Shown here piece by piece: positions 43,653-54,000 of a DNA stretch of 64,000 nucleotides (its first letter is position 1; every line of letters begins with the position of its first letter). The notes under the pieces are model-generated. The model was not told where the DNA came from, searched no databases, and saw only the letters and a list, made by a program, of their open reading frames with translations. Origin of the DNA: Porphyra umbilicalis (taxonomy: Eukaryota; Rhodophyta; Bangiophyceae; Bangiales; Bangiaceae); NCBI GenBank assembly GCA_002049455.2, contig KV918855.1:182582-246581 (forward strand), given 5' to 3'. Made by a program: the position numbers and the translations under genes.

Positions 43653-46639
43653 CTCCAGTTAGGCCTCACAGAGTGGCACACGGTCGGCGTCCGTCCATCC
43701 CAGAGCAGAACCCATCTTCTTGGGTAGCGCGTAGGTTACAGCCGGTACAAAGGCGGAGGGTGTACAGGAAACAGCTGGGGAGGGCGCCGAGGCACAGGGA
43801 CTAGCTCGTACGTCGGGTTGAGAGAGGGTTGAGTCCCCTGCACCATGTACACTGGATGGCTCGGAGGCTCGGATGGCGTCGGCTGCCGCAACGGCTGCGA
43901 CGGCGCGTGCCACCAAGTCCACGGCGCGGACGTGCTCCGTGCGGGCGTCCGCGTCAGCACCCACTGGAAGTTTTGCGTGCCTGCCGGACCACCGCACTGG
44001 TCGACCCGCCAGGGCAAGCGCGCGTCAGGCGAGCGCCACAGAGTCGCCGGTGGTACACACTCCCAAACGGGGGGTTGGTCGTCGCCCCACGCCTCGTAAA
44101 AGGGCGCCCACCGCCAGCCGGGAGGAGGGCCCGAGAGGTGGCGCGGCAGGTCCCACGGCCGGTCCCAGTCGCCGCCCCTTGGCGAGCCCCAGTCGGCCGT
44201 TGGCGGGCCAGGAGGTGAGCCCCGCGGCTGTCGCGGCAAAATGCGGGAGCGGTTGTCGTCGGTGCCGCCCCTGAAATAGGGCGGATGTCTGAGCAGGCTG
44301 GGGGGAGGGCCCAGCGGCAGAGGCCGCCGCAGGCGTGGAATGCCGCACGAGCGGTACCCGCGACCGCGAGAAGGTGGATGCTGCGGAACGCGCGGCAGGC
44401 CGGGGGGGCGACCAGCGGGCAGGCGCCAAGCGCTTCGACCAGAGTGGTTGGGGGCGAATGGCGGGCCTCTTGTAGGACAGAAAAGGGCGCCAAAGGGCAC
44501 CCGCGGGGGGCTCGGCGTCGTTGTTGCCTCCGCCGCGCGGATGCGCACGAACAGGGCCTAGAGGGCCGCCGTCAAAACCGGGGCCGTCCCAATCGCCGCG
44601 GTGTCGCACTTGAAGCCGTTGTTGGTCACAGTCGTCGCGGTCTCCATGTCGGCGGCCGCGTCCGAGAGGGGAGTACGGCTGCTTCAATGGTCGGGGCTGC
44701 CCGCCCTCAGCCGCACGACAAAAGCCGGGGGGCGGGCGATGACCACCCGGCGCCGCGCGCGGCACGGGAGGAGGAGGGAGGGGAGGCGGGGGGGGCGGCA
44801 TGTCGGCGTGCTCGCAGGCGTTCTCGCAGGGACTAGGAGGGAGAGGCGGGCACCGGGTACAGTTAAGATTGCGCTGCGTGCACAGCCGCCTTGAGTCGTT
44901 AGCGCCCTTCCCGCGCGTCATTCTCGGGAGCGGAGGCGTCGTCAAGAGCAGGGGAGATGGTGTGCGCGGGCTAAAGACGCCGTGGGCATGGGGTACGGAG
45001 GCGGGCGCCGCGGCGCCGCCGGCGGGTTGCGGGCACACAAACGGCACGCGGAGGAGCCGCGCGCGGGAGACACCACAGGGCCCCCATACTGCGTGCCTGT
45101 GACGGTTGGAGACCGTTGGCTGCCCGCACCGGCCCGCGTCCGTCCACCAAGAGCGAAAAAGAGTCGCGGTTGACCCGCCCACGGCACACCACCGCATGCT
45201 CTTTATGCGTGCCTGGGTAGGAGAGCGCAGCCTGCGCCCTACCTGAGGTGGCCCGCAAGAGCCCAAAAGAGGTTGAGCGTTGGACTCGTGCGAGGGGACA
45301 ACGCGACAGGTCCCATTCCCCCAAACCCACGCGCGGGAACAACGCGACAGGTCCCCCCAATCGCTGTCTCGCGTGGCAGGCGACCGCCTGTCGGTCCCCT
45401 CGGACTGCTCAAGCCGGGAGGCGTGGCTCGGCAGACCCACGTGTGCGTGGCGAGCGCGCGTGTCGAGGCACGCTCTGGCCCGCTCGCGCCACAAAAAATG
45501 CGGCACTCGCCGGATTGCGCAGCGAAACTGGTCGAGGTCCTCCAATGCGCTGCCTGGGGAGGCGGGGTGCACCCGCGCAGGCACCCCCGATCCCACAATG
45601 CCTGTCAATTGAACCGCACACGACGCGCGGACTGACGGCAGGGCAGTGGCTGCCATCATCTCTGTCCGCTCACGCAACGCAATCAGTCGACATACGTGTG
45701 AGTGAGGCCCTTATCGCGATCACGCGACGAGATAACGTAACCACTCATTTGCGCGCAACGCTCTCGAATCTTCCACCCAGTGTCACAACTGGCCGCCACA
45801 TCGTCCGTTTGAGACAAGCGGCGTCAAATCACGTCCACAGGAGGATTGAGAGCGGAGCCGAGCCCGACCAGATTGCCGCAAGATCGAGAGAGAACATTTT
45901 GAAAATACCTGGACTGCACGAATGATATTTCGATGCCGGAGCACGGCTTAGAAATTTTGCATTGACAGCCAATCAAAGAGCATCTCTTCCGTCCGCTGAC
46001 CGGAGAGCCTGACCCGAGAGCGTCGCAGCGCAATCGATTCTAAAATCTTGCACTCCCAAGAGATGGTCCATGGGTGTTGCGATCTATTTGGGAGGACCAC
46101 TCCGCGGTGCAGACAGTGCCGTGGTCCTCTCGGGCTGGTGATTGTCCACCAGACTGGCCCAGAGCTCTGGCGTGGCGCCTCGTGCAACGCAGGTCCTCGC
46201 CTGTGTCAGGCGTTGACATCGAATATTCTTGCGCGTGGTGCCGTGGCTTTGTCAGGTGTCGTCGCATTCACCCCATGTTGTTGCGTCTTGAGCGTGATTT
46301 CTGTCGGTTTGGGCTTCATTTGCATACAGTGCATCAATTCTTTGTCGCGTGGCATGCCCGAGCCCATTTTCGAATGAATCTAGTGACTATCTTCGCACGA
46401 TCTGCCATCGGTTTTGGACACATCAGCCAGCGTCGTTCGGCTAGTCCCCTGCAATACGAGGCGAGGTCAGATTGGGGCCTCGTCGGACCCGCCAACGTGG
46501 TCCCTATCGTTCAATCCGCCAGAGGGCATTCAATGGTCCATGTAGCAAAGTCCATCGCGACGATGTGGATATGGGGCCCTCAGGATGGTCTTTCCATTCA
46601 GGGACCCACACGTTGCACCTCCAGATGGGGTTAAATGGA
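43653..46639. other. right part of the Harbinger element, no gene assigned
   Basis: The stretch 43730-45680 is GC-rich with long Pro/Arg/Gly frames on both strands and no domain. Short direct repeats occur (ACAACGCGACAGGTCCC twice at about 45300 and 45345). From 45700 the composition is more even, with several copies of ATGGGGC/GGCCC motifs near the right end. Confidence 0.5.
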
Positions 46640-46663
46640 AGATGGGGCCGACGTTGCTGGAAT

Positions 46664-47612
46664 TGCCCTAAGGTGACGTCACAGTCACACCCGCAGACGA
46701 AGGGGTAGACGAAGCGGTTCACCCGCACGATGCATACGATCGTCAGCAACTACGTGGCGGAGCACCCGCGGTCCTGGGACCAACTCCTTGGGGCCCTGAC
46801 GCTGGCGTATAACAGCCGTCCCCACCGTAGCACTGGAGTTGCCCCGCTGGAACTGGTCAACCCCATGGGGGTATCCAGCTGGGCATTCAAAAAACAACCC
46901 CACGTCCGAGGCGTACCCCATCACGGCGCAACGCGGCACCGCCGCCGAGAAGCGGGCCAAAGCCGCCCTCCTGACCCGCCTCGTGCAGCTCATTTCGCAG
47001 ATGCGGGCAACGCTTAAGGAGACGCAGGGGCGCTACAAGCGTGACCACGACAAGCGCCTCGCGCTGCGCGCGGTGAAGCTCACCGCGGGGGGTTGCGCGT
47101 CGCTGCGCGACCACGCCAAGGAGGAGGGTGCCGGCGGCACGTTGACGTACATCGCCCGTGGACCGTATCGCGTGGTCTCCACGGACGGCCCGCCTGTTTG
47201 CCTGGACGTGGACGGGGGGCATAGCCGTGAGAACGTCGCGCACGTCGTCCGCGCCTCGGGCACGGCCGCCGAGTACCCTGCCGAACACCTCGCGTTGCGG
47301 GCAGCGCGCTTCTTCCATGGGGCGGAGGCTGACGGCCAGCGGTACGCCGTGGACCGCATCGAAGACCACGCGACGCTGCCCGACGGCACTTTTCGGGTCC
47401 AAGTCTACTGGACCGGATACCCGCAGCCCACCTGGATGGACGCCGTGGACGCCCCGCACGAGACGCTCCGCGTTTACCTGCGCCACGCCGCGCGCTTTGG
47501 GCTGCCCCACACGTCCGCCGACCCGCCGCCGGCGGTCGAGCAGGACGAGGCTCCCGACGGCGCCGCCGCCTCGGGCGGCGCCGTGGCGCCGCCCCCAGCC
47601 ATCCGTTCCTGA
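46664..47612 (+). pseudogene. pol: gypsy pol, second part: integrase C-terminus with chromodomain
   Basis: The integrase resumes with SHPQTKG (family consensus HPQTDGQ), a TAG at about 46697, then RSWDQLLGALTLAYNS, a frameshift at an A run (about 46890), and VQLISQMRATLKETQ. After the GPF/Y-like region (GPYRVVSTDGPP) a chromodomain is visible at about 47340-47480: YAVDRIEDHATLPDGTF, VYWTGYPQPTW, then a helix. Chromodomains of this type direct chromovirus integration to marked chromatin. The frame ends at 47612 with a Pro/Ala tail. Together with the part at 34767-38099 this made one pol protein before the Harbinger insertion. Confidence 0.85.
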
Positions 47613-47852
47613 CCCCTTGAGTCGGCGCAGCGGCAGGGCGCGGCGGGGGGGGGGGGTGGAGTTTTTTGGGGTTTTGGGGTCTTGGGGCCGGTGCGGGGGG
47701 GGATGCGGACCAGCGGCCAAGGAACGGCGGGGCCACGACGGGCAGCTGACACTAAGTGGTACTAAGAGCAAGCCCGCGGCTTTATCATACGGCGGACGAC
47801 GGCCTAACGCCGTCGGACCAAGCGCCACACCAACGGGGCCAGGGCGATCCCC

Positions 47853-49516
47853 TCAGTCGTGATGACGATACTCCCATACGTGAAAGGGGCGGCCCGCCTT
47901 GCGTAGGCCGCGCCGCAGGGCGGCGTGTAACCGCTTTGCCCGGGTCCGCGGGGACTTCAGGCAGGGGGGAACGTCGGCGGCGAGCCCGATGCGGGCGTAC
48001 TCGACAATAGCGGCGGTGATCTCGCAGGGCCCCACCTCGGACCAGTTGACGGACGGGTCGTACGCGAACAAGGCGACGACCTGCCCGGACGCCAGCGAGT
48101 CCCGCCACTCCGTGGCCGTCAACGGCGTAGGAGGCGTCTACGACGCGGACAACCAACGATCGTAGGCGACGTCCGGTTGCCCCGGAACAGGGGTCACGAC
48201 GGGGCCGGGAACCCCCAGCTCCATCGGCGCCATGGCGGGACCGTCGTTGTCGGGGACGGCATCCCAGCGCGCGGGGCGCGAACCGGCGGGCGCCGCAGCA
48301 ATGCCGGTAGGGAGGTACTCCGATCGCCCGTAGCATTCGCCGCTTGCGCTAGCCGCCGTCGGAGGGCCACGCGGGCTCTTCACGGCCGGCGGCCATATAG
48401 CCGCGACCATCGCTCGGTCCGGCCGCCGGCCACAAGGCGTCGTCCCGCACGTCGGCACGGCGGCCGGGCCCGCCCTCCCAGCGATCGTCGCGGTCGCGAC
48501 GGGGGGCAGCGGCGCCGCCACCCGGCTCGGACGCCCATCCGCGACCGGGCCTGTCACCAGCAGTGTTGGCGTGGTCGCCGCGCCACGTCGCGTCCCGGCG
48601 CTCGTCGAGAGCCGTGCCGGCCCCGTCCTCGCGGACCGCCGCGCGCTGCCCCCACTTGGCGTTGCCCGCAAGGGTGTGGCGGTATTTGGAAAAAGTGAAT
48701 ATCGGCGAGTAAGAATCAAACCTGTGACCTCCAAGATAGTAGTTTCGCGCGCTAAACCACTAGGCCACAGGCATTTCATTCTTGATCTCAAGCCATGTTG
48801 GGGGTTGGAAATCCCCTCGTAATACGAATACCCACCCCGGGTAAGCCTGCTCCTCCACGACCTTGTGCAGTTCAAGTACCATCCCAGCGGTTGCCACAAC
48901 CGCTACAAAGAGTCGACGCAGAGAAGCCGCGGGAGTAGGCATCGGAACCTCCGGGGTCGCCGGCACTTACCTCCTCCTCATCCTCCTCAGGGTCCCGGGG
49001 CCCCGGGCGGTGGGGCCCAGGTCGAGCCGGGCCGCCGCGCGCCATGTCGGCGTGGCGCCGCTTCCGCGAGCGGTACGCGGCCGATGCGGCCGCCTCCTCC
49101 GCCGACAGCGGGACGGCGTCCGGGTCGGACGAGCGGAAACCGGCCGGTATCGCCCAGGGCTCCGTCGTCACGGGCAACGCCCGCAAGGCGGCGTCCGCAG
49201 GCCGCGGCTCCGCGAGCATGACCTCCAACGGGGCTGGCGGCGACCGCAAGACGCTCACGACGCGGACGTAGTGGCACCGGCCGTCCGCCACGGTACCCAC
49301 TTGATGGGGCAGCAGGGTGCTGAGAGCTTGACAAGTGGTATCGTGATGGTAGGGCAGCAGGTCATGGACGGCCGCCCAGGGCACAGCCCTCACGAAAGCG
49401 TCGTACTCCTCCAAGGCGTCGGCGGCCGCGCGGTCGCGCGGCGCGAGGATGTTGACCGTGAACTTCCGCGTCAAGTCGTGGTAGCACGGCGACGGCTCGA
49501 AGATGCGGTGCGTCTC
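47853..49516 (-). pseudogene. antisense frame of the gypsy element, 3' half
   Basis: On the strand opposite to gag-pol, a frame enters at the copia target site (49516, ETHRIFEPSPCYHD) and runs to about 48950 (RKFTVNILAPRDRAAA, DLLPYHHDTTCQ, SRKRRHADM). A tRNA-like insertion (about 48680-48920) follows. Beyond it the frame continues with ASGECYGRSEYLPTG to a TAG at 48138-48140 and on to LTATEWRDSLASGQ and a final stop at 47853 (FHVWEYRHHD). The segments have ordinary composition and join in frame with 58922-60083 once the copia element and one GCGGT are removed. No known domain was recognised. Confidence 0.5.
48680..48920 (-). mobile_element. possible tRNA-derived insertion (SINE-like)
   Basis: The minus strand carries a pol III-type A box, TGGCCTAGTGG (48757-48767), and a B box, GGTTTGATTCT (48712-48722), 34 bp apart as in a tRNA gene. 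The acceptor stem does not pair and the T stem is only partly paired, so it is not a working tRNA. The block interrupts the antisense frame of the gypsy element and shifts it, which suggests an insertion. Ends are not defined. Confidence 0.35.
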
Positions 49517-49521
49517 GCGGT

Positions 49522-49939
49522 TATTGGACTGTGATACTCGTCGCCGGCTCCACTGGCGGTTCGCGTATGAATGATGGTCGGTGACCCTTATCGTACCCCA
49601 CATGGTACATTTGCAAGACGTGGTCAAGTTGCACACATTCGTGTTGGGTCATCTTGGGGCGTTACTTTTGGCATGTTTTGGATTTGATCTTCGCTTTGCT
49701 CTAGTGGCTTTTGATTTGGTGAGTGTTTCGATTTGGTGCGAGGGCGTTGGCGTCGGTATGGGCGCGAGAGGAAGGAGTACTTGGGCCGGTGGGAACTATT
49801 TGAAAGGTGCTCTCGGTTGGGAGAGGCGGGCGAACCTTAGAACAAGCAACAAAGCGCGTTCGCACCCACACACACAAGCTCAAGCCACGCAACCACTTCA
49901 CTGTGGTCCCCCAACCCCTATCCCCACTGCGTGTCAGCA
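49522..49939 (+). mobile_element. copia 5' LTR
   Basis: The 418-bp segment starts TATTGGACTGTGAT (TG changed to TA) and ends GTCAGCA. It matches 58498-58916 closely and has GCGGT immediately to its left. Confidence 0.85.
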
Positions 49940-49956
49940 GGTTATAGGCCCAGAGC
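49940..49956 (+). other. copia primer site for half initiator tRNA-Met
   Basis: GGTTATAGGCCCAGAGC lies directly after the LTR. The minus-strand copy has GGTTATGGGCGCAGAGC at 57886-57902. Both differ by one base from GGTTATGGGCCCAG, the primer site of Drosophila copia, which pairs with the anticodon arm of a cleaved initiator tRNA-Met and not with a tRNA 3' end. Confidence 0.7.
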
Positions 49957-50100
49957 CGGGGCTCGGAGAAGAGCAAGGTGTGCCAGCTGGTTTCGCGGCG
50001 GTCGCGGCAAGTGCGAAGAAGACGAGGTCAAGGTGGTTCAGGGACGTGACGGTCAAGGCACACGGCTCGGCGAGGTCGGGCGCTACGACAAGAAGATATC

Positions 50101-53100
50101 ATGGACGGAGGCGCTGCCGGCATGGGCGGCATCACGATCGAAAAGTTGACGGAGACGAACTTCCTCGAGTGGCGCCAGCGGATCAAGATGATCCTGGCGC
50201 TGCGCGATCTGGAAGACATGCTTGACGAAGACGGCAAGCCGACGGACACGGAGGACCGCGAGTTGGCGATGTGGAAGCGTCGAGACACGAAGGCGAGCGC
50301 CATCATCGGGCTCACCCTTGGGTCCGAGCAGCTGGAGCACGTGTCGGGGTGCAAGACGACGGCGGAAATGTGGTCGACGCTGCAAGGTGTCTTCCAGCAC
50401 AAGAGTTTGATGAACAAGATGAAGGCGCGATGCGAGTTCTAGAGCGTCGCGATGAACGTCTGCGAGGGCATGTTTGGCTACATCAACCGCGTGCGCAACT
50501 TCGGCGAGAACCTCAAGGCCATGGGCGGCGAGGTGACAGAGATGGACGTTGCCATGAGTGTCCTCAACGGGCTGACGTCAAAGTATGAGAGCCTGCTGGT
50601 GGCTCTAGACGCCAAGGGCGAGGACGAGCTAAGCCTCGACTTTGTCAAGAGCCGCTTGCTTCAGGAGGAGCGGCGGCAGGCGGACAAGTTACCGGCGACC
50701 AAGCGCATTGGTGACATGGCACTCGTCGGCGCCAACTATCAAGGTCAAGGCCGCCGTGGTGACCTCTCCAAGATCGAGTGCTACTACTGCCATAAGCTTG
50801 GGCACATCCCGCATGATTGCCCAGAGCTCGAGGCCAAGAAGCAGAGACAGGACAAGGTGGCCGCGATTACGGCTGACGATGGTAGCGACAGCGACGACGC
50901 CATCTGTCTGGTGGGCAATGCGGCTGACACCGATGACATCTCCAAGTCGTGGCTTGTCGACTCTGCGGCGTCTGCACACAAATGCTGGATGCGCGGGTGC
51001 TTCGACGACTACCATACAACGACGGGGAGGAGCGTCACGATGGGTGACAAGGGGTCCGTAGCCACGGCGGGCGTCGGAACCGTCGTGCTCAATGTCATCG
51101 TTCACGGCAAGAAGCGCAAGATCAAGTTGAAGAAAGTACCCCATGTTCCAACTATGGGCTTTAACCTCATGTCGGTCGGCATGAAGGAAGAGCGTGGTGT
51201 GGAAGTGTCATTCAAGGGCGGTGAGACGATCATTGAAATAAGAGACAAGGTCGCTGCGTGCGGCACGCGGAAGAGTGGGCTCTACCACCTCGACATGGCC
51301 CCTATGTCGGATGTTGCTGCGGTGGCCTCTCTTCAGATCTGGCATGAGCGCCTTGGGCACGTCAACGTGGCGTGCGTTAAGCAGATGATCAAGAACAAGG
51401 GCATCAATGGTCTCAAGTGCTCTTCCTTTGCGGTGAAGGACTTCTGCGAGCCGTGCGATTATAGGAAGGCGGTTATGACGCCGATGCATAGTGCAGGAGG
51501 AGGTCGAGTGACCAACTGCCTGCAGCTGATGCACTCGGACCTCGGCGGGCCAATGTCGGAGCCGTTGCGTGGCGGTGCGCTCTACTTTGGCACCTTCACC
51601 GACGTCTTCTTCCGCTAAACAGACGTGGTCTTCCTGCAAAAGAAGAGCGATCTGCTCTCTGAGTATGAGAAGTGGCTGATTGAGGCCCAGCGGCACACGC
51701 GAACCAAGATCAAGATCCTGCGCTCCGACAATGGCGGCGAGTATGTGTCGAACGCATTCAAGGATTTTCACGATGAGAACGGCACAACGCACCAGACCAC
51801 GGTGCCCGACACGCCGCAGCAGAATGGGGTTGCTTAGCGGCTTAACCGAGTTCTAGTGGAGATGGCTCGCACCATGATGCGACACAACGACGTCGATCAG
51901 GATCTTTAAGCTGATGCCATCAAGACGGCGGTCTACATTAAGAACAGCGTCACCAGCCGGGCGCTTCCCGTCGGTAAGACGCCTTTTGAGCTGTGGACAG
52001 GGAAGAAGCCCAACGTAAACGACATGCGGGTGTTTGGGTCGACTTGCTGGGTTGAGCTGCACAAGGGTCACATCGACGGCAAATTTGGCGACAAAGCGGC
52101 GAAGGACGTCTTCTCAGGCTATCCCGACGGCAGCAAGGCGTACAAGGTCATCCTCGAAAACGGCAAGGTCGTCAAGGCACGAAGCGTCGTGTTCGCCGAG
52201 ACAACCGAAACCCAGGTTGCAGAAGTTGCGGAGCAGCTTCCCGGAGACAAAGTTGTAGAAGTCAAGACGGGTTTGCGCTCCGCAAGCGACGGCGCAGACG
52301 AAGATGCTGACCATGACGACAAGGACGACAAGCAAAATGATGGATCTGAAAAGTCCGAGGACGACGATCAAGGTAGTGGCGGCTCTCAAGACACGCTGCG
52401 TCGGAGCGGCAGAGCGCGGCGACCACCTGTCGAGTACTGGCGCCCGGTGAGCCTGGTTGCTCACGAGGCGCCCGCGACGTACGTGCAAGCCGTACAAGGG
52501 CAAGAGTCGGCTAAGTGAAAGATTGCTATGGACGAAGAGATGGAGGCCATCCGCAATAACAAGACTTGGCGCTTGACGGATCGGCCTGCCAGTCGACGCG
52601 TGCTGAAGGGCAAATGGGTGTACAAGGTCAAGGACGAGCTGGACAAGAACGGGAACAACACGACGCGGCACAAGGCGCGCCTGTGCTTCATGGGGAACCG
52701 GCAGATCAACGGGCTCGACTTCAACGAGACGTTCGCACCGGCGGCCAACTTCACCACCATTCGATGAATCCTGGCGATGACGGCGGCGAACGGGTGGGAG
52801 CTGCATCAGATGGACGTCAAGACGGCATTTCTCAACGGCGACCTTTACGAGGAGGTTTTCATGGAGCAGCCAGACGGCTATGTCGATCCGACGTATCCTG
52901 ACAAGGTGTGTCGTCTCCTCCAAGCACTGTCTGGGCTGAAGCAAGCCCCGAAGATGTGGTACGCCAAGCTCGACGACTTCCTCAAGTCGCACGTGTTCGA
53001 CAACATCGACCCGTATGCATGCCTCTACCTTCTTATGGATGAAGGCGAAGTCATCATCGTCCTGGTGTACGTCGACGATCTTCTTTTAGTGGCATCAAGC

Positions 53101-54000
53101 CTGACGGAGATCTTCAATATTAAGGACGCTCTGCACAAGCGTTTTGAGATGAAGGACCTGGGCGAGGCGAAGGTCATCCTCGGGCTAGATATTAGAGTTG
53201 ACAAGGCGTTCGGCACCCTCAAGCTGTCGCAGGGCAAGTACGCGGCGCAAGTGCTGGAGAAGTTCGGGATGGCTAAGTACAACCCTATCGGAATGCCGCT
53301 GAAGGTGGGCCTGCAGCTGGTCAAGGCCGACGAGAGCGACGTGTCTCTTCCTTATCGCGAAGCCGTCGGTGGTCTTATGTACCTCATGGTCGGGACACGT
53401 CCTGACCTGGCCTTCGGCATGGGGAAGCTGAGTCGGTTTGTCTCGTGCTACGGCAAGGAGCATTGGGCGGAAATGAAGCGCGTTCTTCGGTACGTCAAGG
53501 GTTTGATGGACATGGGGCTGGTCTTCGAGAAGAACTTTTCCTGTGATCTACAAGGCTTTAGTGATGCCGACTGGGCGGGTGACCACGAGACGCGACGTTC
53601 TACGACGGGCTTCACCTTTATCTTTGGCGGACCAGCCGTCAGCTGGGGTTCTAAGTTGCAGAAGACTGTGGCGCTGTCGACGATGGAAGCCGAGTACATG
53701 ACTCTATGTGAGGCCAGCAAGGAAGCTGTTTTGCTCAACAGGCTCGTGCAAAGCGTGGCAGCTCAAGAGCTGCGGACAGCGATCTCGGGCGGGCCGATCA
53801 ACATCAAGGTCGACAACAGCGGGTGCATTGACTTTTCCAAGAACCCCGTCGAGCACAAGCGCACCAAGCACATCGACAATCGCTACCACTTTCTGCGCGA
53901 GGCCATCACGACGGACAAGGTATCACTGGAGCATTGTGCAACGGACAACATGGTGGCGGACCCGATGATGAAGGAGCTCGGCAAGACGAAGCACAACAAT
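50101..54000 (+). pseudogene. gag-pol: copia gag-pol, plus copy, six nonsense codons
   Basis: One frame from the ATG at 50101 holds gag (TETNFLEWRQRIKMILALRD), a CCHC knuckle (CYYCHKLGHIPHDC) and a protease site (SWLVDSAASAH). The integrase follows (HERLGHVNVACV, CEPCDY, LMHSDLGGP, RSDNGGEYVS), then RT (HQMDVKTAFLNGDL, LVYVDDLLLV) and RNase H (FSDADWAGDHE, STMEAEYM, HIDNRYHFLREA). Stops lie at 50440 (TAG), 51616 (TAA), 51835 (TAG), 51908 (TAA), 52516 (TGA) and 52765 (TGA). No frameshift occurs in about 3.9 kb. At 51616, 51908 and 52516 the other copy has Trp (TGG). The RNase H tail ends abruptly at about 53996, where the inverted copy begins. Some open frame beyond this point is read from the antisense of that copy. 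Confidence 0.9.

Larger units (their letters stand above)
38100..46660. mobile_element. PIF/Harbinger transposon inserted in the gypsy integrase
   Basis: Terminal inverted repeats are GTCGGCCCCATCT at 38100-38112 and its complement at 46640-46652. The motifs GGCCCCAT/ATGGGGC recur several times within 300 bp of both ends, as subterminal binding sites often do. The element carries a DDE transposase (plus strand) and a Myb/SANT-like protein (minus strand), the two-gene set of PIF/Harbinger. The integrase frame resumes after it at about 46664. The right boundary and the 3-bp target duplication are blurred: ATT on the left, with GTT after the repeat or AAT just before the integrase resumes. Confidence 0.8.

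Noticed and set aside
44025-45677. A 550-codon minus-strand open frame in the right part of the Harbinger element
   Set aside because: Composition is Pro/Arg/Gly/Ala throughout in GC-rich DNA, with equally long shadow frames and no conserved motif.
48712-48774. Functional tRNA gene
   Set aside because: A and B boxes are present, but the acceptor stem does not pair and the T stem has mismatches.
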